From positions 62,001-126,000 of the forward strand of contig JAURHD010000004.1 of the NCBI GenBank assembly GCA_030833445.1: 64,000 nt of DNA, written 5' to 3'. The notes beneath the pieces were generated by a model. That model was given only the letters and a program-made list of their open reading frames with translations, was not told the origin of the DNA and made no database searches. The stretch is from Cephaloticoccus sp. GTDB lineage: Bacteria > Verrucomicrobiota > Verrucomicrobiia > Opitutales > Opitutaceae. The position numbers and the translations under genes were made by a program. Shown here piece by piece: positions 9,036 through 17,804 of the stretch (its first letter is position 1; each line of letters opens with the position of its first letter).

Positions 9036-10262
9036 CTAGCGTGCCATGCTTTTACGGGCCTCGAGGTCTTTGGCGCCCTTGGCGATCAGAGCCGGATCCA
9101 CTTTGATCCCGGCTTGGGCCAAGGCGGCGTCGAGGATGGCCTCTCCCTTGAGATAGCCGGTGATATGCGCGACGATGCGGCCCTCCCGGTCGATCACAAA
9201 TTGCTGGGGTATGCCACCGACTCCGTAGAGTTTTCGGGCCACACGATCGACCGACTTTTCCAAAGGATCATGGGTGAAGATGATGTCGGGATACTTACTC
9301 TGATTAGCAGCAACCCATTTTTCAAACAGGGCGCGACGGTCACTAGTGCAAGCGGCCAACACCACCACCCCTTGGTCTTGGTATTTTGCTGCCACTTCCT
9401 GTGTGTGGGGCATCGATGCAATACAAGGACCGCACCACGTTGCCCAAAAATCCAGCACCACCACCCGACCCTTGAAGTCCGTCACGCGCACCACGTTGCC
9501 CGCCGCATCAATGCTTTCGAAATCAGGGGCCATGGTGCCAACTGCGCGCAACTCTACCCTCGGCTCCGGTTTGGGCATGGCAGCAGCAATGTCCTCATCC
9601 GACCAAACTTTGGCCGGCTTGTCCTCCGGCATCAGTTTGATGCCGGCACGCAAGAGGAGATTGCCGAGGCCCTCCTTGGTCGGTGAGCTGGCCTTGGTGT
9701 AAAAGCCCAGCAACCGACCCTGAGGATCCATCACGACGTGATGCGGCAGCGGCGCCATCATTCCCCCCGCCAGCTGCATGGGCACGACCCGGGCATAATG
9801 GTCGCGCATCTGCTGCCGAAAAGCCGCTTGTTCCTCATCGTTCATCTCCGCAACCGGTTTGCCGGGGTTGAGCCCGCCGGCGGGGTCAAACAGCACGGGG
9901 AAGGACAGTGCGGCCCCATGCTGTTGGAGCCAGGCCTGATGCTTTTCCCAACTGCCGTAGGCCGCGATGCCAACAAACAACACTCCTTGATCGGCGTATC
10001 TGCGCGCCCAGGCCTCGAGCATGGTCAGGCCTTCATCGGTCATGCCCGCGCCGGCTTTCCAAAAGGACAACACGGCGGTTTTGCCGGCGGTGAGGTCCGA
10101 CAATTGCACGGCAGTGCCGGCGGCATCCAGCAACGTCACCTCCACCAGGGTCTCTCCGATCTTGGTTTTGCCGTAACTGGGCAGGAAGGGCGGGCGGACG
10201 GCTTGATCAGCCGCATGGACGGCCAGGCAGGACAGGAGCAAAACCAAAATGAGTTTTTTCAT
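9036..10262 (-). CDS. Two-domain thioredoxin-like exported protein (TlpA family)
   Basis: The protein has 408 residues with a signal peptide, MKKLILVLLLSCLAVHA. I chose ATG 10262 because the upstream extension contains no signal. The N-terminal redoxin domain has SFWKAGAGM where WCxxC is expected, so it is redox-dead. The C-terminal domain has WATWCGPCIASMPHTQE and the cis-proline region GVGGIPQQFVIDREG. The C-terminal half is a close paralogue of the third domain of the protein at 1-1807. It follows the TonB receptor on the same strand by about 100 bp. The combination of one dead and one active thioredoxin domain recurs in both proteins, which suggests the dead domain binds a partner. Confidence 0.85.
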   Translation of the reverse strand: MKKLILVLLLSCLAVHAADQAVRPPFLPSYGKTKIGETLVEVTLLDAAGTAVQLSDLTAGKTAVLSFWKAGAGMTDEGLTMLEAWARRYADQGVLFVGIAAYGSWEKHQAWLQQHGAALSFPVLFDPAGGLNPGKPVAEMNDEEQAAFRQQMRDHYARVVPMQLAGGMMAPLPHHVVMDPQGRLLGFYTKASSPTKEGLGNLLLRAGIKLMPEDKPAKVWSDEDIAAAMPKPEPRVELRAVGTMAPDFESIDAAGNVVRVTDFKGRVVVLDFWATWCGPCIASMPHTQEVAAKYQDQGVVVLAACTSDRRALFEKWVAANQSKYPDIIFTHDPLEKSVDRVARKLYGVGGIPQQFVIDREGRIVAHITGYLKGEAILDAALAQAGIKVDPALIAKGAKDLEARKSMAR

Positions 10263-10363
10263 AATTTTAAATCGGTAGGTTGATACAAGAAGAGCGGGAT
10301 CACGGCCGGCGCGCAGCACGGCAGCGACCCGGGCGCTCGGTTGGGGCGCGCGTCCCGGTGCCT

Positions 10364-13300
10364 TTAGAACGGAATGCTCAAAGCGAACTCATAGGTGCGG
10401 CCGAGGGGACTGTGCAAAGCGCCGTTGTAACCAAAGATGGTGTCCGAGAACGGCGGCTCTTCATCGAGGACATTACCGATGCCGAGACTGACTTTGGTGC
10501 CCTTGAGATACTCGCGGATCAGGCCTTTTTGGAATTCGTAGCCCAGTCGCGCATCAATCACCATTTGCGAGGGAATGGAGCCCGGGGCGCGCGTGTTGCC
10601 ACCGGTGTTGGTCTCAAAACCGCTTAGATAGTTCACAAACATCGAGGCACTGAAAGGCCCCTTGGACCAAAAGAGTGAACCTGCCACGCGCCACTTGGGC
10701 GGGCTAAGTGTATCACTGATGTCGTCAATGACCGGTTCGCCGGGGCGCACTTCCCGTTCGGATTTGAGGGTGCGGCTCGCATTCAAACCCAGGCGCCAGC
10801 TGCCGAATTCCTGCCAAGGCAGGCGGTATTCAGCGGCAAAATCCAACGAGTGATTGCGCACGCGGCCGAAATTAATCAGCGCCCGGTTGACCTCGGTGAT
10901 ACGCCCCGGCCAGCCGTTGGCAATGTCGGTGGGGTCGGCTGCGGCGCGAATCACGCGGTCGGCAAATGAAGCCTCGTTGTTGACGATCTGCTGCTCGGTG
11001 AGCACCTGGATCACATTCTTCTGCTCCGTGCGGTAATAATTGAACTGCAGGGAAAGCCCTTCGACGGACGGCGGCTCCAACACCAAACCGAGAAACTCGG
11101 TCGATGAGGTCTCAGGCTCAAGGCCGGTGTTGGCGGCCCGGGTCACCCGGACGCCGGGAGTCACGTTGTTGCCCCTCCGGGGGTCACGCAGCGAATTGGT
11201 AGTGAAGGTGCGGCCGACCTCCTGCTGATACTCCGTCAGCGAAGGCGCGCGGTAACCTTCGGAGTAGCTGCCCCGTAGCAGCACCGGACGCGCCGGCGCC
11301 CAGGTGAAGCCCACCTTGGGCACACTGACGCTGCCGGCATCACTACGATCCTCGTAACGTATGGCAAGCTGCAGGTCAAAGCGCTGCAATCCGGCGCGGG
11401 CGTTCGATTGGCCAAACAGGGGCACGGAGAGTTCGGAAAACACCGCTTGCGTCTTGCGACTGCCACCAGTGGTCGTGGTGGTCACCACCGGGGTGAGGGC
11501 CGCGCTCGGCGTGACAGACCGGCCGGAATTTTCCGCGTATTCATACGACAATCCGGCCGCCATTTTCGTCAGGCCGCCGGGCAGGTCGAACAGGCCGCCA
11601 TCGGCGATGAAATCGACATTGGTCTGCTTGGTGATGCCATCGAAGGTGATGTAGCGCGCCATCCGGTCAAAGAGGGCGCTTTGATCCGGGGCGCCTTCCG
11701 CCCGGGCATCCACAAAGGGATTAATGCGCTGGCTCGCATCGGGATTGGCTAACGCTGCGGTTATCAACGCACCGTTGAAGTCACGCGTGACCCGACTAAA
11801 ATCCTGTTTTTGCCAGCCGGCCGAAATATCCCACTGCCAGGTCTCCCCCCACGTCCCCTTCAGGCCAACGAGTAGGTTATTAGCGGTGGTTTCGGTGCTT
11901 TGCACCACGCTGCCGAATTCGTAGGCAATCATGCCCACGAGCACATCCTGACCGAAGGGGTTGTAGGCAGCGGGAACGATACTGGCAAAATTGCCAAAAC
12001 CCGAGGAGGCCGAGGCCGCAAAGATGGGCGGCTGACTGGAAAAGGAGCCCTGGAGATTCGAGTAGCTGTAACGCGTGTAGGCCTCCATCGCATATGGCAA
12101 ACGGTAGCCGAGATTGGCGGTCAGGGCCTTGCGTTCCGAAGGAGGAATCAGGTCCAGAAACTCCGCTGAATTACCGCGGCGGGCGCCAGATGCACTGGCC
12201 AGCGTGGCGGTGCCAGTGGGCGCCACGCCAATGAAACCGGTGGTGTTCGTGGGAGCAGCAGTCAGTCCACCAGGCGCGAGGGCGACGCGCGTGGGATTGC
12301 CGTTGGCGGTGACCCCGTTGAGGTTGCCCGTCCGGGCCTGGAAGGTGGCGGGATAACCATAGTTCAGAAGATAATTGCTGCCGTAGACCGGAGCCCCAGT
12401 CACGGGGTCATAACCTTCAACGATGCCGGTATGGTCCTGTTGTCGGGAAAAGGAACGCTGATCGGCCTTAAGGTCGGCGCGTTTATAGTAGTCGAGCCCC
12501 ACAGTGCCGTGCAGCGGACCGTAATTGAAACCGTGGATCAATGAAAGCGAGCGTTCATGGCCGCCCCCGTCAAAGGCGCCCTTGTAGCGGGCGCTCAGTT
12601 CACTGCCCGACCAGTTTTTCTTGAGCACGATGTTGATCACACCCGCGACGGCATCGGCGCCGTAAAGGGCCGAGGTGCCGTCAGTGACGACTTCGATCCG
12701 CTCAACCATACCCAGCGGAATCGTGTTCAGATCGACGAAGCCCTGCCGGGAATCGGTGCCGGCGTTGCCCACGCTGGACTGGGCCACCCGCCGGCCGTCA
12801 ACCAACACCAGAGTGGAGCCGGCACCCAGGCCGCGCAAGCCTACGCCGGACTGGCCGGTGGCATTCGCGGGGACGGCCGACGCGCCGAGCACAAAGTTGA
12901 AGGGCGGGGTTGTCGTTTCTGTGCGGGAGCCGAACTCGGGATTGAGTTCATTGGGCGTGCTGCCCCGACCCGCCGAGATGCCGGCATAATTCTGCGGCAG
13001 CCGGTTGAGGAAATCCGCCAAGGTAAGGGCCCCGGATGCGCGGATGTATTCGTCGTCGTAGTTCGACATAGGCGCCGGGCCAAAGGCCTCGGTCTGCCGG
13101 ATGCGGGTGCCCAGCACCTCAAGCCGGGCCATGCGAATCGTGCCGTCGGCACCGGCGGCGGCCGGAGTTGACCCATCGCTGACATCAGGTCGGACCGGCA
13201 CCTGCGGCGGATCATTCCGTCGCACCGTAAATGCACCGGTGCGATCATCCTGAACCGCTGAGAGTCCGGTCCCTGCCAGCATCAGGTCGAGCGCTTCACG

Positions 13301-13543
13301 GGCCGTGAACTCGCCTTTGATCGCGTTGGTCTGCACCCCCTTGACCCGCTCAACAGGATAAACGATTTGCTCGCCCGATTGATCGGAAAAGGCCTTGAGG
13401 GTCTGGGCGGCATCCGCCACGGGCAGATCATAGTTCTTTTTGACCGCGGCGGCACAGGCCAGGCCAGCGGACAGCAGACATACAAAGAGGAACCTGAGAA
13501 CAACGGTGGCGGGGGAGGAATACAGACTGCGAGGGTAGGTCAT
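10364..13543 (-). CDS. TonB-dependent outer-membrane receptor with N-terminal STN signalling domain
   Basis: The protein has 1059 residues from ATG 13543; an upstream in-frame start lacks a sensible signal. A signal peptide ends near ACAAAV. Next is a secretin/TonB N-terminal (STN) domain (YDLPVADAAQTLKAFSDQSG ... LDLMLAGTGLSA). The plug follows (LADFLNRLPQNYAG, GVGLRGLGAGSTLVLVDGRR, ERIEVVTDGTSALYGADAVA), then the 22-stranded barrel. The last residues, YEFALSIPF, end in the phenylalanine typical of barrel assembly. A STN domain lets the receptor signal to a FecR-type regulator, and exactly such a gene lies upstream (13642-14688). The ligand cannot be read from the sequence; iron complexes or oligosaccharides are the usual choices. 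Confidence 0.92.
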   Translation of the reverse strand: MTYPRSLYSSPATVVLRFLFVCLLSAGLACAAAVKKNYDLPVADAAQTLKAFSDQSGEQIVYPVERVKGVQTNAIKGEFTAREALDLMLAGTGLSAVQDDRTGAFTVRRNDPPQVPVRPDVSDGSTPAAAGADGTIRMARLEVLGTRIRQTEAFGPAPMSNYDDEYIRASGALTLADFLNRLPQNYAGISAGRGSTPNELNPEFGSRTETTTPPFNFVLGASAVPANATGQSGVGLRGLGAGSTLVLVDGRRVAQSSVGNAGTDSRQGFVDLNTIPLGMVERIEVVTDGTSALYGADAVAGVINIVLKKNWSGSELSARYKGAFDGGGHERSLSLIHGFNYGPLHGTVGLDYYKRADLKADQRSFSRQQDHTGIVEGYDPVTGAPVYGSNYLLNYGYPATFQARTGNLNGVTANGNPTRVALAPGGLTAAPTNTTGFIGVAPTGTATLASASGARRGNSAEFLDLIPPSERKALTANLGYRLPYAMEAYTRYSYSNLQGSFSSQPPIFAASASSGFGNFASIVPAAYNPFGQDVLVGMIAYEFGSVVQSTETTANNLLVGLKGTWGETWQWDISAGWQKQDFSRVTRDFNGALITAALANPDASQRINPFVDARAEGAPDQSALFDRMARYITFDGITKQTNVDFIADGGLFDLPGGLTKMAAGLSYEYAENSGRSVTPSAALTPVVTTTTTGGSRKTQAVFSELSVPLFGQSNARAGLQRFDLQLAIRYEDRSDAGSVSVPKVGFTWAPARPVLLRGSYSEGYRAPSLTEYQQEVGRTFTTNSLRDPRRGNNVTPGVRVTRAANTGLEPETSSTEFLGLVLEPPSVEGLSLQFNYYRTEQKNVIQVLTEQQIVNNEASFADRVIRAAADPTDIANGWPGRITEVNRALINFGRVRNHSLDFAAEYRLPWQEFGSWRLGLNASRTLKSEREVRPGEPVIDDISDTLSPPKWRVAGSLFWSKGPFSASMFVNYLSGFETNTGGNTRAPGSIPSQMVIDARLGYEFQKGLIREYLKGTKVSLGIGNVLDEEPPFSDTIFGYNGALHSPLGRTYEFALSIPF

Positions 13544-13641
13544 GGAGGTGTTGGGTTGTGATGTTCCGACGGTGATGCAGACGAACGGCCTCCGGGTTTC
13601 CATTAGCTAATAATGGAAAAATATCCCGCCTACGGATCGGC

Positions 13642-14688
13642 TCAAAGCGCGGGACGCAGCACCAGTTCCCCCGCCCCGTCTTCGGCCTTGATGCCAAAGC
13701 CGGCCTCCAACAAGCGCACAAATGCGTCTACGTTGTCGGCACGGAAATTGCCCCCGACAAGGACATCTCCGAGCGTCGGATCGCCCAAATGCAATTTGCG
13801 CCGGTTGTAGCGGTTGAAAGCCTTCACCACATCGCGCAGCGGCATGTCGATGAATTCCAGCCTCATGCCCTGCCAGGCTAGGCTGCGTTCGACCTCGGCC
13901 GGCGAAATATCCTGCACCCGCGACTGGTCAGCCGGCCATGGAATCAGGCGGGCAAAACGCACCACGGTGCGTTGACCGGCCTTTAACACCACGGGCTCAG
14001 CAGGGTCGGCGGAATTAGCCGCACCCGGGCGGTCGCCCACCTCAACCACCCCGTGGGTCACCAAAACCGCCACATCCACCCGGCTCAGCGCCACGCTGAA
14101 AGCGGTGCCGATGGCGCGAGCGGTCACGCCTTCGGCCTCCACGTAGAAGGGCCGCGCCGGATCACGGGCAACGGTAAAGAAGGCCTCGCCGCGCAACAAA
14201 ACCACCCGGCGCTCCTGCGCTGAGTAAGCTACCTTGATTTCGGCGCCCTGGTTGAGTTCCACCAGGGAACCGTCATCCAACTCCCGCCGTTCGGGTCCCG
14301 GATGCACAATGGCCTCACGTTGGGGTAGGGCATCCGCCACCACCGGCGCTGGCGAGGCCTCGGGCAGGTAAAGCAACACCAGCCAAAGCGCGGTCAACGC
14401 CGCGACCCCAAGACCGGAAGCCAGCCAATGCCACCGCCGGGCGGAACGGGGCGCCAACAAATCCGGATTTGGAACGCGGCTGTGAGCGGGGCGCCACTGC
14501 TCTAGCCGATCCAGCATGCCCCAGACCTGCTGCTGCCGCCGGATCGCATCCGCATGCCGGGGGTCGGCCCGCAGCCAATCCAAATAGGCATCCTGCTCGG
14601 CCGCATCGAGCCCACGATCCCGACGCGCTAGCCAGGCGGCGGCGGCGGATTGGATTTCTTCGGGCAGGGGTGAGGCAGGCGCGGGCAT
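13642..14688 (-). CDS. FecR-family anti-sigma/transmembrane signal transducer
   Basis: The protein has 348 residues from ATG 14688 (MPAPASPLPEEI). The N-terminal cytoplasmic part (AAWLARRDRGLDAAEQDAY, LRADPRHADAIRR) is the DUF4880-like sigma-binding region. One membrane helix follows (WLASGLGVAALTALWLVLLY). The periplasmic FecR domain has RRELDDGSLVELN, VLLRGEAFFTVARD and AIGTAFSV. The end (LEFIDMPLRDVVKAFNRYN ... FVRLLEAGFGI) is a STN-like module that would contact the receptor. It begins 8 bp after the ECF sigma gene and precedes the STN-TonB receptor, the classic surface-signalling order. Confidence 0.9.
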   Translation of the reverse strand: MPAPASPLPEEIQSAAAAWLARRDRGLDAAEQDAYLDWLRADPRHADAIRRQQQVWGMLDRLEQWRPAHSRVPNPDLLAPRSARRWHWLASGLGVAALTALWLVLLYLPEASPAPVVADALPQREAIVHPGPERRELDDGSLVELNQGAEIKVAYSAQERRVVLLRGEAFFTVARDPARPFYVEAEGVTARAIGTAFSVALSRVDVAVLVTHGVVEVGDRPGAANSADPAEPVVLKAGQRTVVRFARLIPWPADQSRVQDISPAEVERSLAWQGMRLEFIDMPLRDVVKAFNRYNRRKLHLGDPTLGDVLVGGNFRADNVDAFVRLLEAGFGIKAEDGAGELVLRPAL

Positions 14689-14696
14689 GGTTGTAT

Positions 14697-15272
14697 TCAG
14701 GGCAAACCGTATTGGGCAAGAAACGCCGAACAGCGGCGCATACCATTGGCCACCTGCACCTCCACGGTATGTTCCGAGATGCCTAGCTGGGTCGCGATTT
14801 CTTTTTGCGAAAGGCCGTAGATTTTCCGCAAGGTCAGCACCTGACGGCAACGCTGAGGTAGGGATTGAATAGCCTGGGTCAAAATTTCGAGTTCCTGATT
14901 GATGGCAGCTTGATCGGGAGCGCTGCGCTCATTCAGTAGAACGAATGACTCATCGTTTTCCGTTATAGACTCGAAAGTGACGATTCGGCGGCGACGCTGC
15001 TCATCGATGGCCAGATGACGGGCGGTAGTGAAGAGCAAGGCGCGCGGGGAATCGACCGCACCGGTATCATGTAACAGCCAAACCCGGGTCAAAGCCTCTT
15101 GGACAACGTTTTCGGGATCGGCCAAGGCCGGAAACCGGTGCCGCAACCAGGCCAGCAACTCGGCGGCATGCGGTTGCACCTGATCGGCATACCAACGGGC
15201 GGAGTCTGGGTCGGTCGGATTCAATGGCAGGGGGCCGAAAGTCGACCATGCTCTTTGGCCGGCCCGAACCAA
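14697..15272 (-). CDS. ECF-type RNA polymerase sigma-70 factor
   Basis: Region 2 is seen in DPENVVQEALTRVWLLHD and LLFTTARHLAIDEQRRRR. Region 4 is in QSLPQRCRQVLTLRKIYG, LSQKEIATQLGISEHTVEV. Length (up to 191 residues) is typical. The start is uncertain: the longest frame opens with TTG at 15272 and no early ATG exists, so translation may begin at this TTG or at a codon slightly downstream. It is immediately followed by fecR and then the TonB receptor, and is expected to be released by FecR to transcribe the receptor operon. Its upstream side abuts the second IS3 relic. Confidence 0.88.
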   Translation of the reverse strand: MVRAGQRAWSTFGPLPLNPTDPDSARWYADQVQPHAAELLAWLRHRFPALADPENVVQEALTRVWLLHDTGAVDSPRALLFTTARHLAIDEQRRRRIVTFESITENDESFVLLNERSAPDQAAINQELEILTQAIQSLPQRCRQVLTLRKIYGLSQKEIATQLGISEHTVEVQVANGMRRCSAFLAQYGLP

Positions 15273-15364
15273 TGTCGAGCCGTTTTAATGTGACCTCGAA
15301 TTTTTGCGCGGCCTGTGGGGTCAGTTTGGGCCAGAAGAAAGGACCAAGACAATGAAGGCAAAGG

Positions 15365-15640
15365 ACCCACGGCCGAAGACAATATCCGTAACTCCAAGAA
15401 GGCCGTCGGCGATCGGATCATCGTGGCGCTCTGCAAGGAGAGGAACATCTCGGAGCAGATGTTCCTCCGCAGGGGATGGCGATTCGGCGTGATTGAGTCC
15501 TACGGGTCGAAGCGCTATACGAGCTTGAGCGGGAGACTACCGAGCTAAAAAAATGCTCACAGACACGTTGTTGAAGAACCGCGTGATGTGGTTCGTGAGC
15601 AGAAATTATGAGGCCGTGGACACAAGAAGTGGATGGTGGC
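15365..15640 (+). mobile_element. IS3-family orfA relic, copy 2
   Basis: Translation across frames gives VALCKERNISEQMFLR, then ELERETTELKKMLTDTLLKN, RVMWFVSRNYE. This is the HTH (ISEQ.F) and leucine-zipper order of IS3 OrfA, broken by frameshifts and an early stop. It is homologous to and in the same orientation as 8378-8645, and somewhat better preserved. No transposase catalytic ORF remains. Downstream to about 15790 I see no coding signal. Confidence 0.65.
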
Positions 15641-15794
15641 CAGCCAAGTCGAGTTTGGGCAGCGGCTTGAAGCCGAAGCAACGAATAAAGGGATGGGCGC
15701 GAGGACGCATTCGGGTCGATCGGAAGTTGCCTATCCCACATTTTGGAGCCACCGTAAAGCCACCGTAGGCCTATTTTGTAAGACGTTTCATAGG

Positions 15795-15841
15795 TAAAGA
15801 CTGTCATAATTTAACGGGTTCAACTCCCGCCACCTCCACCA
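15795..15841 (+). ncRNA. Fragment matching the 3' end of tmRNA (ssrA); attachment-site-like
   Basis: GGTAAAGACTG (about 15793) followed by the T-arm CGGGTTCAACTCCCG and CCACCTCCACCA ending at 15841 match the closing part of tmRNA as I know it (E. coli has GTAAAGACTG, then CGGGTTCAACTCCCGCC and CTCCACCA). The stretch between these blocks is shortened, and no 5' tRNA-like half, tag frame or pseudoknots occur upstream. It is therefore a displaced 3' piece, not a functional gene. Islands often integrate at this part of ssrA and leave such copies. No integrase is in the window. Confidence 0.6.
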
Positions 15842-15964
15842 TTCTTCGCCCTGACGGGCTACGCATGGCACGCCATTTCCATCCTACGAAGGAAGCTGAA
15901 ACTCATTTCATTTTCCCGACCTAGCGAAGAATGGTGCCCTGCGTAGCTTGCGAGCGTAGCAGGG
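15838..15964. repeat. Inverted repeat joining the tmRNA tail to a GIY-YIG gene
   Basis: ACCATTCTTCGC (15838-15849) is exactly inverted as GCGAAGAATGGT (15924-15935). Directly after, CCCTGC...GCAGGG (about 15937-15964) makes a hairpin containing GCGTAG twice. The left arm begins inside the ACCA end of the tmRNA fragment. The structure sits 26 bp before the GIY-YIG start codon. Confidence 0.6.
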
Positions 15965-15989
15965 CGTGGTCACCGTCCTACCCCGCACC

Positions 15990-16241
15990 ATGCATTACGT
16001 GTATTTACTGCGTAGCGAAGCATTCCCCGACCAAACCTATGTCGGTTACACCCGGGATCTGCAGAATCGCCTCAAGGTTCATAACCAAGGCTGCAGTTCT
16101 CACACTTCCAAATACAGACCGTGGCAACTGGTGACCTATCTCGCGTTCTCAACCAAAATGCAGGCACTCGCGTTTGAAGCATATCTGAAATCTCACTCCG
16201 GCAAGGCTTTCGCATCGAAACGGCTTTGGCCCGAGTTTTAA
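15990..16241 (+). CDS. GIY-YIG domain mini-endonuclease (UPF0213/YhbQ-like)
   Basis: This 83-residue protein is almost entirely a GIY-YIG fold: MHYVYLLRSE (the YVYLL strand), TYVGYTRDLQNRLKVHN (the second Y-x-G strand with the catalytic R), a central lysine/tyrosine stretch, and E170-type glutamate in AFEAYLKS. ATG 15990 begins right at the first strand; an earlier in-frame start is less likely. Such short proteins occur as stand-alone nucleases, often next to tRNA or tmRNA ends. The biological role is not known. Confidence 0.85.
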   Translation: MHYVYLLRSEAFPDQTYVGYTRDLQNRLKVHNQGCSSHTSKYRPWQLVTYLAFSTKMQALAFEAYLKSHSGKAFASKRLWPEF

Positions 16242-16252
16242 TTCTTCCCCCC

Positions 16253-17635
16253 TCAAAATATCGCCGAGAGCACCAGCACCTCGATCAGGCCGAAGACCGA
16301 GATCGCCGTCAGCAGCACCGTCCAAGTTTTGAACGTCGTGCGCGCGTCCCAGCCGCACATCCGGCTCACCAGCCAGAAGCCGGAATCGTTGGCCCACGAG
16401 AACACGATGCTACCGTAGCCGATCGCGAGAAAGACCCACAGCGGATTCACGCCCCAACCCGTCTGGCCCGCCGCCGCCGTCAGCATCCCGGTCGCCGTGA
16501 TCATCGCCACCGTGGCCGAGCCTTGGGCCACGCGCACCACCGCCGCGAGCAACCAGCCCAGCAGCACGAAATTCAATTCCCGCCCGGCCGCCATGGTCGT
16601 GACGGCCTCGCCAATACCCGCCTCGCGCAGCATCGCTCCGAAGGCCCCGCCCGCCGCCGTGATCAGAATGATGGGACCCGAGAGCTCCAACGATCGGCCG
16701 AGTAGCGAACCGAGAGTTTCATTCCGGTGTTGGTCGCGGCCAAACACCAAAGCGATTCCCGCCAGCATCCCGGCAAACAGCGCCACATGCTTGTTGCCCA
16801 AAAAATCCATCCATTCCGGCACCGTCCCTGTCAGCAAACTCCAAACCGAGGCCGCCCCGATCAAGAGCAGCGGCAACAGCACCGGCATGATAGACCAACC
16901 GAGTGGTGGTAATTCCGTCGCACGTTTCACGTCGTGATCGGACTCCGTCGGCAGTGGCACCACTACCCGGTTGCCCAACCAACGGGCCACGCAGAGGCCT
17001 CCAATCGCCGGTAGGATCGCACAGGCCAGTCCGCCCCCGATCGCCACCGCCATGCTCAATCCGAGTTCCTCTGCCACGAGCAAGGGCCCCGGCGTGGGTG
17101 GCACGGTCGAATGCGCGATCACTGCACCCGCGCACAGCACCATCACATAATAGAGATAGTCGCGGCCGGTGCGCCGGGCCATCACGCGCGCCAAGGGCAG
17201 CAACAGCAGAAACACCGTGTCGAAAAACACCGGGATCGCCAGAATCAACCCAGCCAGCAGCAGTGCAATCCCCGCCCGTTTTTCTCCCCACAATTTGAGC
17301 AGCCAGTTGACCACCCGCTCGGCCCCGCCGCTCACCGTGAGGCACTCGCCGATCACGGCCGCCATCGCGATGATCACCGCGATGCTGCCGGTCGAGGAAC
17401 CCAGGGCCGTCATCGGCAGTTGCACCGCATCGATCAGCGACAACTCCCGCCAACCGCCGAGCGCGACCACCAGGCCCACCGCAATCGCCGCGCCCATCAG
17501 GGCGAAGAACGGATGCAGCCGCCAACGGGCGATTCCCAGCACTACAATCACGACGCCCACCAACAGGGCGAGGAACGGGCCGCCCACGGGGGCAGCTTGA
17601 GCTAAAACCAGTGGGGAAAGTAGCGCAACAGTCAT
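16253..17635 (-). CDS. GntP-family gluconate/sugar-acid permease
   Basis: This 460-residue polytopic membrane protein contains many hydrophobic segments and the GntP-type runs STGSIAVIIAMAAVIGECL, PVFFDTVFLLLLPLARVMA, HSTVPPTPGPLLVAEELG and SWANDSGFWLVSRMCG. These proteins import gluconate or related sugar acids with protons. It lies beside a NagB-like deaminase, an esterase and a divergent mannonate-dehydratase operon, so a sugar acid such as a hexuronate derivative is the likely substrate; that is inference from context. Confidence 0.9.
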   Translation of the reverse strand: MTVALLSPLVLAQAAPVGGPFLALLVGVVIVVLGIARWRLHPFFALMGAAIAVGLVVALGGWRELSLIDAVQLPMTALGSSTGSIAVIIAMAAVIGECLTVSGGAERVVNWLLKLWGEKRAGIALLLAGLILAIPVFFDTVFLLLLPLARVMARRTGRDYLYYVMVLCAGAVIAHSTVPPTPGPLLVAEELGLSMAVAIGGGLACAILPAIGGLCVARWLGNRVVVPLPTESDHDVKRATELPPLGWSIMPVLLPLLLIGAASVWSLLTGTVPEWMDFLGNKHVALFAGMLAGIALVFGRDQHRNETLGSLLGRSLELSGPIILITAAGGAFGAMLREAGIGEAVTTMAAGRELNFVLLGWLLAAVVRVAQGSATVAMITATGMLTAAAGQTGWGVNPLWVFLAIGYGSIVFSWANDSGFWLVSRMCGWDARTTFKTWTVLLTAISVFGLIEVLVLSAIF

Positions 17636-17804
17636 GGCAATGACGGGGTGATCAAATCGGCCGGTGAAACGAGGTTAACTGAGCACGGATACGAAGCAGC
17701 ATGGGGCAACAAACGGCGCAACCATTCGGATGAATGACTGCGTGGGGTGGTCGAATCTGGTTCGAAACCCACTGGAAAAGCAACCCCGCTTACGCAGCCC
17801 CGAC

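Noticed and set aside
17740-17780. tRNA-like T-loop (GGTTCGAAACC) between the GntP and esterase genes
   Set aside because: The flanking bases do not pair as a T stem and no acceptor, D or anticodon arms can be drawn on either strand.
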